Made by a program: the position numbers and the translations under genes
The notes under the pieces: generated by a model
Seen by the model: the letters and a program-made list of their open reading frames with translations, nothing else
Database searches by the model: none
Told to the model about the DNA's origin: nothing
Part shown: piece by piece, positions 6,823 through 14,071 of the stretch
Position numbering within the stretch: position 1 is the first letter of the stretch
How the letters are laid out: each line of letters begins with the position of its first letter
Source: Lacibacter sp. H375
GTDB taxonomy: Bacteria; Bacteroidota; Bacteroidia; Chitinophagales; Chitinophagaceae
Assembly: GCF_037892425.1 (NCBI RefSeq)
Contig: NZ_JBBKTT010000001.1
Coordinates: 4,278,001 to 4,342,000 of the forward strand
Direction of reading: 5' to 3'
DNA length: 64,000 nucleotides

Positions 6823-8304
6823 ATGAGTTCTGTTTCGTTGATTTTTCCTCACCAATTGTTCAAGGCGCATCCTGCGCTGGAGAAAAACCGTCCAGTGTAT
6901 CTGGCAGAAGAATGGTTGTTTTTCCGTCAATACAAATTTCATAAGCAGAAGCTGGTGCTGCACCGTGCATCGATGCAGTTTTATGCACAATGGTTGAAGG
7001 ATAATGGATACGAGGTGAATTATATTGAAACAACACAGGCTGAAAATGATGTTCGTAAGCTGATCACTTCATTGGTCAAACAAAAGATCACTGAAATTCA
7101 TATTGCTGATGTCTCTGACAACTGGTTGTTGAAACGCATCAAAGAAACATGTCTGCAGTACAAGATCAAACTCATCATTCATGCAACACCGGGCTTTTTG
7201 AATACAATGGATGAAGTAGCTGATTACTTCAGCAAAAAGAAAACTTATTTCCAAACCGATTTTTATACGCATCAACGCAAGCTGCGAAAGATATTATTAG
7301 AGAAAGATGGCAAACCACTCGGCGGCAAATGGACCTACGATGCAGAGAACCGGGAAAAATATCCGAAGAAACAAACGCCACCGGCTGTCAATTTTCCAAA
7401 ACCAAACAAGTATATCAACGAAGCAACGGCCTATGTAGAAAAGCATTTTACTGATAACTATGGTTCTGTTGATGGGCCACATTTTTTTGTTTGCAGTTTT
7501 GAAGAAGCGGAGCAATGGCTCGATGACTTTATTGAACAACGTTTTAGGCAATTCGGCATTTATGAAGATGCGATTGTAACGAAAGAGTATATCCTGCATC
7601 ACTCGGTATTAACGCCCATGCTTAACGTGGGCTTGCTAACACCACAACAGGTATTGGATAAAGTGTTGAACGAAGCAACGAAGCATAATATCCCACTCAA
7701 CTCACTGGAAGGATTTGTACGACAGATCATGGGCTGGCGTGAGTTCATACGAATTGTGTACGAACGTGAAGGAACAAAACAACGCACTACCAACTACTGG
7801 CAGTTCAAACGAAAAATACCCGAGAGTTTCTGGAACGGCACTACGGGTAAATTACCCATAGATGAAACAATTAAGAAAGTATTGAAGACGGGTTACTGTC
7901 ACCACATTGAACGTTTGATGGTGTTGGGCAATTTTATGTTGCTCTGCGAATTTGATCCCGATGAAGTGTATCGCTGGTTCATGGAACTGTTTATTGATGC
8001 CTATGATTGGGTGATGGTGCCGAATGTGTATGGCATGACGCAGTTTGCAGATGGCGGATTGATGACCACAAAACCTTACATCAGCGGCAGTAATTATTTA
8101 ATGAAGATGAGTGATTATGAAAAAGGTGATTGGCAAGAGGTTTGGGATGGTTTGTTCTGGCGGTTTATGCATGTACACCGGGATTTCTTTTTACAGAACC
8201 CAAGATTAGGTATGTTGATCAAAACATTTGATAAGATGCCGGTTGAAAAACAGCAAACACATTTAAGAAACGCCGAAAAGTTTTTACAACAACTCGACCA
8301 ATGA
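6823..8304 (+). CDS. Photolyase/cryptochrome family protein of the Fe-S (FeS-BCP) group, lacking the Fe-S ligands
   Basis: 493 residues from the ATG at 6823; the frame is open to a TTG at 6808, but MSSVSLIFPHQLF fits the family. The N-terminal antenna-type Rossmann domain is about residues 1-130 and the helical FAD domain about 230-470. Family blocks: FVRQIMGWREFIR (298-310), HHIERLMVLGNFMLL (360-374), PNVYGMTQFADGG (400-412) and KPYISGSNYLMKMSDY (417-432). Relatives (PhrB, CryB) bind a [4Fe-4S] cluster with four cysteines and repair (6-4) photoproducts. Here the first ligand site reads KLPIDE, the CxxC after SDY is replaced by EKGD (433-436), and the loop with the fourth cysteine is shortened. 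It overlaps the next gene by 4 bases. Confidence 0.88.
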   Translation: MSSVSLIFPHQLFKAHPALEKNRPVYLAEEWLFFRQYKFHKQKLVLHRASMQFYAQWLKDNGYEVNYIETTQAENDVRKLITSLVKQKITEIHIADVSDNWLLKRIKETCLQYKIKLIIHATPGFLNTMDEVADYFSKKKTYFQTDFYTHQRKLRKILLEKDGKPLGGKWTYDAENREKYPKKQTPPAVNFPKPNKYINEATAYVEKHFTDNYGSVDGPHFFVCSFEEAEQWLDDFIEQRFRQFGIYEDAIVTKEYILHHSVLTPMLNVGLLTPQQVLDKVLNEATKHNIPLNSLEGFVRQIMGWREFIRIVYEREGTKQRTTNYWQFKRKIPESFWNGTTGKLPIDETIKKVLKTGYCHHIERLMVLGNFMLLCEFDPDEVYRWFMELFIDAYDWVMVPNVYGMTQFADGGLMTTKPYISGSNYLMKMSDYEKGDWQEVWDGLFWRFMHVHRDFFLQNPRLGMLIKTFDKMPVEKQQTHLRNAEKFLQQLDQ

Positions 8305-8573
8305 ATTTTACAATAGAAGACAAAGACCGCATTATTGAAATGGCCTGGGAAGACCGCACTCCTTTTGAAGCCATTGAACTACAGTTTGGGTTAAAGGAAA
8401 AAGATGTCATTGCTTTTATGCGGGCCAACAGCAAACCATCGAGCTTTCGTATGTGGCGGAAACGCATGGCAGGTCGGTCTACAAAACACATAGCTTTACG
8501 GAGCGATGATGTGAACCGTTTTAAATGCAACCGTCAACGCAGCATCAGCATGAACAAAATCAGTAAAAGGTAA
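8301..8573 (+). CDS. DUF2805 / TIGR03643 family protein
   Basis: 90 residues. WEDRTPFEAIELQFGLKEKD and VIAFMRANSKPSSFRMWRKR (about residues 16-55) match the TIGR03643/DUF2805 family as I know it. That is a small basic protein with a helix-turn-helix-like N-terminal half and a very basic tail, of unknown function. Its genes are often found beside photolyase genes in marine and freshwater bacteria. Here the start codon overlaps the photolyase stop (ATGA), so translation is probably coupled. A DNA-binding or photolyase-partner role is a guess. Confidence 0.85.
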   Translation: MNFTIEDKDRIIEMAWEDRTPFEAIELQFGLKEKDVIAFMRANSKPSSFRMWRKRMAGRSTKHIALRSDDVNRFKCNRQRSISMNKISKR

Positions 8574-8576
8574 ACT

Positions 8577-10025
8577 ATGAATATCCTCCTTACAGGTGCC
8601 AATGGTTACATCGGCCAGCGACTCATCCAGTTGCTGTTGCAGGAGGATCACATCATCTATTGCTGTGTACGTAACAAAGAACGGTTTGATGCAGAGTATC
8701 GTCACCCGAAAATCCGCATTATCGAAATTGATTTTCTCAATCCGGGAGCAGTACAACTACCGGTCGAACTGGATGTAGCATTTTATCTCATTCATTCTTT
8801 AACATCAGCAGCCGGAACATTTGAAGCTGAAGAACAAACCTGTGCAGAAAACTTTAATCGACTTATCAAGCAAACCAATACGCAACAGATTATTTATCTC
8901 GGCGGTATTGTTAATGCCAAACATCTGTCCCAACATCTCTCCTCTCGTTTGCATGTAGAGAGTATTTTAAAAGCAACCAATATACCGTTAACTATTTTAC
9001 GTGCAGGTATCATTGTGGGTTCGGGCAGTGCATCGTTTGAAATCATCCGTGATCTTACAGAGAAACTACCGGTCATGATCACCCCACAATGGCTCAATAC
9101 AAAATGCCAGCCCATTGCAGTGCGGAATGTATTGCAGTACTTAATGGGTGTGATGTTGAAAGAATCTACTTATAATCATGATTTCGATATTGGAGGACGT
9201 GAAGTGCTTTCCTATAAACAAATGATCCTGCAGTTTGCTGAAGTTCGTGGATTGAAGCGATACATCTATACCTTACCCGTCATGACGCCACGCATTTCGT
9301 CTTATTGGTTGTACTTTCTTACGTCCACTTCTTATCCGCTTGCCGTGAACCTGGTAAACAGCATGAAAGTAGATGTGATTTGCAGACCGAATGATCTGGA
9401 AAAAGAACTCAACATAAAACCATTTACGTATAAAGAAGCGGTTTCACTTGCGTTTGAAAAAATTGAACAGAACATGGTGGTGAGCAGCTGGAAGGATGCA
9501 TTCAGCAGCAGCAAAACATCCTTGCAGTTAATGCAATACATGCGGGTGCCTGAGTTTGGTTGTTACAGAGATGTAAAACAACGGGAGATCAAACCAGAGC
9601 AGGTTGATGCGGTACTGAATAAGATCTGGAGCATTGGTGGACAAACCGGTTGGTATTACGGTAATCATCTCTGGCTGCTACGTGGTTTTCTTGATAAGTT
9701 ATTTGGAGGTGTTGGTCTTCGTCGTGGTCGTACCAATACAAACAAAATTGAAGCCGGTGATGCATTGGATTTCTGGCGGGTACTTGTTGCGGATAAAACA
9801 CAAAAACGTTTGCTGTTGTATGCTGAAATGAAATTGCCCGGTGAAGCGTGGCTGGAGTTCCGCATTATGAAGTTGAAAAATAAACTACAGTTAAGGCAGG
9901 TTGCAACCTTTCGTCCAAAAGGGATCTGGGGTCGATTATATTGGTACAGCGTAGTACCGTTTCATTATTTTATTTTCAATGGAATGATCAATCAAATTGT
10001 AAAGGAAGAGCGTCAAAAAGTATGA
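8577..10025 (+). CDS. SDR-type NAD(P)-binding protein with C-terminal DUF2867
   Basis: 482 residues. The N-terminal Rossmann domain has GANGYIGQRLIQLL (about residues 7-20) and the region IIYLGGIVNAKHLSQHLSSR, as in extended/atypical SDRs of the YbjT/NmrA type. The second half (about 330-482) fits DUF2867, with QTGWYYGNHLWLLRGFLDKLFGGVGLRRGR and FWRVL, a SRPBCC-like fold. The same two-domain architecture occurs in many Bacteroidota proteins; substrate and reaction are unknown. The start is 3 bases after the DUF2805 stop and the stop overlaps the next start (TATGA), so it belongs to the photolyase operon. Confidence 0.85.
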   Translation: MNILLTGANGYIGQRLIQLLLQEDHIIYCCVRNKERFDAEYRHPKIRIIEIDFLNPGAVQLPVELDVAFYLIHSLTSAAGTFEAEEQTCAENFNRLIKQTNTQQIIYLGGIVNAKHLSQHLSSRLHVESILKATNIPLTILRAGIIVGSGSASFEIIRDLTEKLPVMITPQWLNTKCQPIAVRNVLQYLMGVMLKESTYNHDFDIGGREVLSYKQMILQFAEVRGLKRYIYTLPVMTPRISSYWLYFLTSTSYPLAVNLVNSMKVDVICRPNDLEKELNIKPFTYKEAVSLAFEKIEQNMVVSSWKDAFSSSKTSLQLMQYMRVPEFGCYRDVKQREIKPEQVDAVLNKIWSIGGQTGWYYGNHLWLLRGFLDKLFGGVGLRRGRTNTNKIEAGDALDFWRVLVADKTQKRLLLYAEMKLPGEAWLEFRIMKLKNKLQLRQVATFRPKGIWGRLYWYSVVPFHYFIFNGMINQIVKEERQKV

Positions 10026-10405
10026 GAACATATTTACCTAAAATCGCTGTTAATCTATTAGGCATTTTCTTTGTTCTCGGCGGCATCAATCATTTCATCA
10101 ATCCTGATTTTTATTTGCCGTTGATACCCGATTACATTCCTTATCATGCACTGCTCAACTATGCAAGTGGCGCTGGTGAAGTTTTAGCAGGCATTGCTGT
10201 ATTGATTCCATCAACAAGAAAACTTGGCTGCAATGCCATCCTGTTTTTACTGATCGCCTTTTTACCGTCACATATTTACTTTATTCAGAAAGGCGGATGC
10301 TTGAGCGATTCCTTGTGCGTACCTGCATGGGTAGCATGGGTTCGTTTGCTTGTTATACATCCTGTTTTAATCTATTGGGCGTACAAATGCCGTACAATTA
10401 AATAA
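10022..10405 (+). CDS. DoxX-like integral membrane protein
   Basis: 127 residues from the ATG at 10022, which overlaps the previous stop; the frame upstream lies inside the preceding gene and is not used. There are four hydrophobic segments: about 6-24, 42-62, 68-86 and 101-120. GGINHFINPDFYLPLIPDY (about residues 19-37) and ASGAGEVLAGIAVL (45-58) are typical of small DoxX/MauE-type quinone-related membrane proteins. The function is unknown; in this context it may belong to an oxidative or light-stress module. Confidence 0.8.
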   Translation: MRTYLPKIAVNLLGIFFVLGGINHFINPDFYLPLIPDYIPYHALLNYASGAGEVLAGIAVLIPSTRKLGCNAILFLLIAFLPSHIYFIQKGGCLSDSLCVPAWVAWVRLLVIHPVLIYWAYKCRTIK

Positions 10406-10412
10406 GTTGAAG

Positions 10413-11507
10413 ATGATTTCGTTTGCTACAGACTACTCCTCTATTCTCGAACGTATTGAAATCGTTGACCCCATCCGTTACGGAAAAACGAGAAATTTTA
10501 TTGATGGTGATGTTACGTATCTGTCGCCCTACATTTCACGTGGTGTGATCAGTGTAAAGCAGGTGAAAGAGATAGTACTGCAGAAAGGTTACAAGCATTA
10601 CCAGGTAGAAAAATTTCTGCAGGAACTTGCCTGGCGTGAATATTTTCAACGGGTATGGCAGGCAAAAGGAACAGCTGCAATTAACACCGCATTGAAACAA
10701 GAACAGCTTGATGTAAAGCATACACAAATGATCGGTGCTGTTGCAAACGCATCAACAGGTATTGAAGCGATTGATCAACCGATCAGTAAACTGTATGAAA
10801 CAGGTTACATGCACAATCATGCACGTATGTACACAGCATCCGTTGTATGTAATGTTGGCAAAGCACATTGGCATCAACCCAGTAAATGGATGTATTATCA
10901 TTTACTAGATGGCGATCTGGCAAGTAATAACTGCAGCTGGCAGTGGGTTGCAGCAGCCTTCTCTTCCAAAAAATATTATTGCAACCAGGAAAACATCAAC
11001 AAGTATTGCAACAGTAATCAACGAAAAACATTTTTGGATAAGAGTTATGATGCATTACCGGAGATGGATATCCCGGATGCGTTGCAGCAAACAGTTGATT
11101 TATCATTAAACACTGAGTTACCAAACGCAACTGCGATCAACATCGATCCATCAAAACCTGTATTGGTCTACAACTCCTATAACCTCGATCCCAATTGGCG
11201 AAAAGAAGAAGATGTCAACAGAATACTATTGTTAGAGCCATCGCATTTTGTTAACTACCCGGTGAGTGAAAAGGTGCTGCAGTTCATCCTTGATCTGTCG
11301 AAAAATATTGAGCACATCCAGCTTTTCGTGGGCGAGTTTGATGAACTGATGCAGTTAACTGGCGATGCGGTCATCATCTCCAAAGAACATCCGGCCTTTG
11401 AACATTATACGGGAACTAAAGACAGGCGTGACTGGATGTTTCCGCAGGTAACAGGTTTCTTCAATTCATTTTTCAGCTATTGGAAAAAATGTGAACGTTA
11501 TTTATAA
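10413..11507 (+). CDS. FAD-binding domain of DNA photolyase with a C-terminal alpha/beta domain; N-terminal antenna domain missing
   Basis: 364 residues from the ATG at 10413 (a TTG two codons earlier is less likely). Residues about 15-215 are the helical FAD domain of class I CPD photolyase/cryptochrome: TYLSPYISRGVIS (32-44), FLQELAWREYFQRVW (66-80), YMHNHARMYTASVVCNVGKAHW (about 131-152) and the FAD-site motif DLASNNCSWQWVAAAF (167-182). The N-terminal antenna domain found before this in normal photolyases is absent. Residues about 235-364 instead form an alternating strand/helix region (PVLVYNSYNLDP, RILLLEPSHF, IQLFVGEFDEL, AVIISKEHPAFEHY) that resembles an antenna-type Rossmann domain placed at the wrong end. 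DNA repair activity is uncertain. Confidence 0.8.
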   Translation: MISFATDYSSILERIEIVDPIRYGKTRNFIDGDVTYLSPYISRGVISVKQVKEIVLQKGYKHYQVEKFLQELAWREYFQRVWQAKGTAAINTALKQEQLDVKHTQMIGAVANASTGIEAIDQPISKLYETGYMHNHARMYTASVVCNVGKAHWHQPSKWMYYHLLDGDLASNNCSWQWVAAAFSSKKYYCNQENINKYCNSNQRKTFLDKSYDALPEMDIPDALQQTVDLSLNTELPNATAINIDPSKPVLVYNSYNLDPNWRKEEDVNRILLLEPSHFVNYPVSEKVLQFILDLSKNIEHIQLFVGEFDELMQLTGDAVIISKEHPAFEHYTGTKDRRDWMFPQVTGFFNSFFSYWKKCERYL

Positions 11508-11557
11508 ACATCGCTCAACCAAAGCATTTCTTTTTTGTTGAAGCATAAACTCATTTC

Positions 11558-12274
11558 ATGGAATCGGTAAAAAATAAAAACGTATTGATCGTTGGTGCAA
11601 CAGGCGGTATTGGCAGCAGAGTGGCAAAATTATTGGCAGGCAGCGGAGCCAATTTATTTCTGGCAGGTCGTAACATCGAAAAACTGGCAGCGTTGGCACA
11701 GGAGTTAAATCCTCCTTCATCCAAAACATTGGCGCTCGACATCAGTAAACCATCTGAAGTTGCAGTGTTGAAAGAACAGTTCTTTGCAAACTACCCGACC
11801 ATTGATGTATTGGTAAATGCAGCAGGGCTGGGTATTATCAAATCATCTGATACATTAACCGAAGAAGAGTTCATGCAGACGATTCATACAAACTTGTATG
11901 CACCTTTCCTATTGGTGAAAGCATTTCTACCTCACATGAAAGAAACAAAGAAAGGATTGATCATTAATATCCCCGGTATTCTTGGTAAAGTACCCATGTT
12001 GGGTGCAGCTGCTTACAGTGCATCGAAGTATGGACTGAACGGCATGATGCAAAGCATTCGTGAAGAAGTGAAGCGTACTGAAATACGTATTACCAATTTA
12101 TTTCTTGGTGGCGTTGATACGCCATTCTGGGATACTATTGATCTGCGTGTACAACGTGATAAAATGGTGATGGCCGAAGAAGCAGCAAAAGCCATTTGGT
12201 TTTTATGCCAGCAACCAACCAGTGCAGTGGTAAGTGAAATGGTGGTGCAACCATTCAATCATCAGGCAATATAA
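11558..12274 (+). CDS. Short-chain dehydrogenase/reductase (classical SDR)
   Basis: 238 residues, classical SDR length. The cofactor motif VGATGGIGSRVA is at about residues 12-23, NAAG near 88-91 and YSASKYG near 152-158 (catalytic Tyr and Lys). NLFLGGVDTPFWD lies in the substrate lid. It probably uses NADP(H), because GRNIEK follows the second strand. The substrate is unknown. It is the last plus-strand gene of the photolyase island, about 50 bases after the preceding gene, and ends inside a strong bidirectional terminator. Confidence 0.88.
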   Translation: MESVKNKNVLIVGATGGIGSRVAKLLAGSGANLFLAGRNIEKLAALAQELNPPSSKTLALDISKPSEVAVLKEQFFANYPTIDVLVNAAGLGIIKSSDTLTEEEFMQTIHTNLYAPFLLVKAFLPHMKETKKGLIINIPGILGKVPMLGAAAYSASKYGLNGMMQSIREEVKRTEIRITNLFLGGVDTPFWDTIDLRVQRDKMVMAEEAAKAIWFLCQQPTSAVVSEMVVQPFNHQAI

Positions 12275-12310
12275 ACAAGAACGGCTGCCAATTGGCAGCC
12301 GTTCTTGTTT
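12273..12310. terminator. Bidirectional terminator, perfect 38-bp palindrome
   Basis: AAACAAGAACGGCTGCCAA (12273-12291) is exactly complementary to the following 19 bases. GC-rich core, A-rich 5' and T-rich 3' flanks serve both strands. It separates the SDR gene from the convergent SRPBCC gene and starts within the SDR stop codon. Confidence 0.92.
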
Positions 12311-12329
12311 TATAGAAACGGTTTTTCGT

Positions 12330-12836
12330 TTATGCTGCTTTATGAAATTCCACACTGTTCGTTTGTGCTGTTGGCCATTTACCAAACATTTCTTCTACAA
12401 CTTTGATCCTGTATTGAAAAATTTTCTTCAGCTGTGCTTTCACAAATAATGTATTAGCGATGTTGCCTAAAAAGCCAAGTGGGTTGCGGTAATGTACAAT
12501 ATCCGTCATCTCCACACCACCATCAATGATTTTAAAATGATGTTGATGATGCCACAGCTGGTAGGGACCAAAACGTTGTTCATCTACAAAAAACTCCATG
12601 TCCTTTACATGAGTGATCTCTGTCATCCAGTAAACAGGAATTCCAAGTACAGGCTTCACTTTGTATTCGATGATCTGTCCCGGATACATTTTTGCACCGT
12701 GATGTTTCGAAAGAATTTTGAAACCAAGATCATTTGGTGTGATCTTTTGCAGATTTGCCGGATTGGAAAAGAATTCCCAGGCCGTTTCTATATCAACAGG
12801 AATCTGTTGTACAGTTTTTAACGAGAACGTTGCCAT
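12330..12836 (-). CDS. SRPBCC family protein
   Basis: 168 residues. The START/SRPBCC helix-grip fold is indicated by FSLKTVQQIPVDIETAWEFFSNPANLQKITP (about residues 4-34) and the closing helix KKIFQYRIKVVEEMFG. The block FVDEQRFGPYQLWHHQHHFK (about 87-106) is typical of the ligand-binding Bacteroidota group related to cell-division inhibitor SulA-like/DUF proteins. The ligand is unknown. It follows the 97-residue gene by 3 bases, so the two share an operon facing the photolyase island, in which such SRPBCC genes commonly occur. Confidence 0.85.
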   Translation of the reverse strand: MATFSLKTVQQIPVDIETAWEFFSNPANLQKITPNDLGFKILSKHHGAKMYPGQIIEYKVKPVLGIPVYWMTEITHVKDMEFFVDEQRFGPYQLWHHQHHFKIIDGGVEMTDIVHYRNPLGFLGNIANTLFVKAQLKKIFQYRIKVVEEMFGKWPTAQTNSVEFHKAA

Positions 12837-12839
12837 TGA

Positions 12840-13133
12840 TTAGTTGTAAAGATTATTTGCGATAACGATTTCGGGATATTCATTCGTTTCACTTGCCCAT
12901 TGATACAGCAATTCGCTGCCGATAGGTTCATAAATATCTCTCTTTAACGGATCAGTAGGTAGTTCTTTCATTGGTACGAGTACGAGAAAATGTGGTTCCA
13001 CATAATCGTAATGTTTATCTACCGTTAACCCTTTTACCTGAACAAACTTGTACCCTTTGCTTTGCAACTGATCCAATGCTTTTTTGTTGAATTCGATCGT
13101 GGCACTTCGGGCTTCTGCAATTCCTTTTCGCAT
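12840..13133 (-). CDS. Conserved-looking hypothetical protein
   Basis: 97 residues, not recognised. An N-terminal helix (about residues 3-28) is followed by KFVQVKGLTVDKHYDYVEPHFLVLVPMKELP and a C-terminal region ELLYQWASETNEYPEIVIANN. There is no signal peptide or membrane segment, so it is cytosolic. It is the first gene of a two-gene operon with the SRPBCC gene. A -7 box (TAACTTTG, complement of 13227-13234) lies about 95 bases upstream. Confidence 0.6.
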   Translation of the reverse strand: MRKGIAEARSATIEFNKKALDQLQSKGYKFVQVKGLTVDKHYDYVEPHFLVLVPMKELPTDPLKRDIYEPIGSELLYQWASETNEYPEIVIANNLYN

Positions 13134-13226
13134 GGTGATTGAATTATATAATGAATAATAAACGGGAGGCGAAATTGTTCGCTCAGCATGGGAGATTTAA
13201 CGAATGTTGATCGAACGATCGGCTTT

Positions 13227-13234
13227 CAAAGTTA
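13227..13234 (-). promoter_or_regulatory. -7 box upstream of the hypothetical/SRPBCC operon
   Basis: The minus strand reads TAACTTTG, an exact TAnnTTTG match. The rest of 13134-13390 holds no convincing gene; I see only the small inverted repeat AACTTTCATAAAGTT at 13252-13266. Confidence 0.4.
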
Positions 13235-13390
13235 CGAATTCAACAAACTATAACTTTCATAAAGTTGAACGAATGACGGGAACGATTGCGTAACCGGCAA
13301 AAAGATATTAGATGAAATCTACTTTTGAGTTTGTATTCGCTAAACCAAATGAACAAGCGTAGAAAAGTGAAAACAGGTGTGTAAAAGTAA

Positions 13391-13418
13391 GCCCGTCCTA
13401 CGAGGGCGTTTGACGGGC
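13391..13418. repeat. Hairpin beside the duplicated tRNA terminator
   Basis: GCCCGTC (13391-13397) pairs with GACGGGC (13412-13418) around a 14-base loop. It directly borders the left copy of the tRNA terminator at 13428-13450. No function is known. Confidence 0.4.
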
Positions 13419-13427
13419 AATAAAAAA

Positions 13428-13450
13428 CCCGCCTTCAGTTGAAGTGCGGG
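13428..13450 (-). terminator. Duplicated copy of the tRNA-Leu terminator
   Basis: CCCGCCTTC-agtt-GAAGTGCGGG with A and T tracts on both sides. It differs from the copy at 13781-13803 at four positions, and the flanking tracts are identical. In its present place it would end transcription of the GIY-YIG gene. Confidence 0.75.
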
Positions 13451-13462
13451 TAAAAAAAATTG

Positions 13463-13530
13463 TGCGCACGAAAGGAATCCCCGCCTGACCGAGTCATTCG
13501 GGCAGGGAACCTTTACATCCTTGCGAATGG
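13463..13530 (-). pseudogene. Fragment of tRNA-Leu: 3' half, interrupted by a 27-base insert
   Basis: Positions 13463-13479 plus 13507-13530 match the T arm, variable arm and 3' acceptor strand of the intact tRNA-Leu (13816-13856) with two differences (GCGCAC for GCCCAC, TTTAC for TTCAC). The 5' half, including D arm and anticodon, is missing. The T-arm region is broken by a 27-base hairpin insert. The fragment also encodes the last residues of the GIY-YIG protein. It cannot give a working tRNA. Confidence 0.85.
13480..13506. repeat. 27-base palindromic insert in the tRNA fragment
   Basis: CCTGACCGA (13484-13492) and TCGGGCAGG (13498-13506) form a hairpin with one mismatch around a 5-base loop. 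The insert is absent at the matching point of the intact tRNA (between 13832 and 13833). It supplies the last three codons and the TGA stop of the GIY-YIG gene. It looks like a small mobile palindrome. Confidence 0.65.
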
Positions 13531-13763
13531 AAATAATTCGTCAACCAACGTTTACCTGCTGCTGATTTCAAGTACTTTTCCCTTAATCTCGCAGAAGCCC
13601 AATCAGGATGTGTTTCGATGTAAATAATTTTCCAGGGGCGATGTCCTTTTGTAAATCTGTTTTTCCCGGCATTGTGCTCAACTAATCTATGTTCAACATC
13701 TTTTGCCATGCCGGTATACCATGTATTATCAGTTAAACTTTCTATTACGTATACAACAATCAT
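13494..13763 (-). CDS. GIY-YIG nuclease domain protein (UPF0213 type), fused to a tRNA remnant
   Basis: 89 residues. The GIY-YIG core is read as VYVIES (residues 4-9) and WYTGMAKDVEHRLVEHNAG (15-33). The arginine helix is at R26 and the catalytic glutamate in ARLREKYLKSAAGKRWL (about residues 58-74). Standalone proteins of this size are structure-specific or homing-type endonucleases, or have no known target. It lies downstream of tRNA-Leu on the same strand, directly after the tRNA terminator. Residues 79-86 (HSQGCKGS) are encoded by the duplicated tRNA-Leu fragment, and residues 87-89 plus the stop by the 27-base insert. The gene therefore sits between direct repeats, as in an integrated element. 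Confidence 0.85.
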   Translation of the reverse strand: MIVVYVIESLTDNTWYTGMAKDVEHRLVEHNAGKNRFTKGHRPWKIIYIETHPDWASARLREKYLKSAAGKRWLTNYFHSQGCKGSLPE

Positions 13764-13780
13764 GTTGTAAAAATAAAAAA

Positions 13781-13803
13781 CCCGCCTTCAAACGAAGAGC
13801 GGG
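13781..13803. terminator. Terminator of tRNA-Leu
   Basis: CCCGCCTTC-aaac-GAAGAGCGGG with AAAAAA before and GGGTAAAAAAAA after on the plus strand, so it works for minus-strand transcripts ending at the tRNA and may work both ways. It separates the tRNA from the GIY-YIG gene. Confidence 0.85.
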
Positions 13804-13815
13804 TAAAAAAAATTG

Positions 13816-13899
13816 TGCCCACGAAAGGAATCGAACCTTCACATCCTTGCGAATGGCAGATTTTGAGTCTGCTGCGTCTACCAATTCCGCCACATGGGC
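13816..13899 (-). tRNA. tRNA-Leu (anticodon CAA)
   Basis: 84 bases, read on the complement. Acceptor strands GCCCATG and CGTGGGC pair (one G-T) with discriminator A. The D arm is GCGGAATTGGTAGACGC, the anticodon stem GCAGA/TCTGC has loop CTCAAAA (anticodon CAA), a long class II variable arm CATTCGCAAGGATG follows, and the T loop contains GTTCGATTC. CCA is not encoded. It is intact and should be functional, decoding UUG. Confidence 0.95.
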
Positions 13900-13944
13900 A
13901 TGTAATAACTATTTTTTAAGAACTCACCCGTCCGGCTCAAGCAT

Positions 13945-13963
13945 TTTTGCCGTGGCGGCAAAA
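13945..13963. repeat. Short perfect hairpin between tRNA-Leu and the dehydrogenase gene
   Basis: TTTTGCC (13945-13951) pairs with GGCAAAA (13957-13963) around GTGGC. It lies upstream of both divergent genes and has no T-tract. The function is unknown. Confidence 0.35.
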
Positions 13964-14071
13964 GGCTTTCCTTCGGGGCTGCAATATTACAGAATCTTTG
14001 CTTTCGTATGAAATTTTTTATGCGTACTACTTTTTCTTAAATCTTATATTGCAAGCCCTTAAACGATTGAA

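Noticed and set aside
13419-13899. CRISPR-like or tandem gene duplication at the tRNA
   Set aside because: Only two copies of the repeat with a 353-bp period and different contents; the tRNA remnant lacks its 5' half, so this is not a tRNA tandem pair or a CRISPR array.
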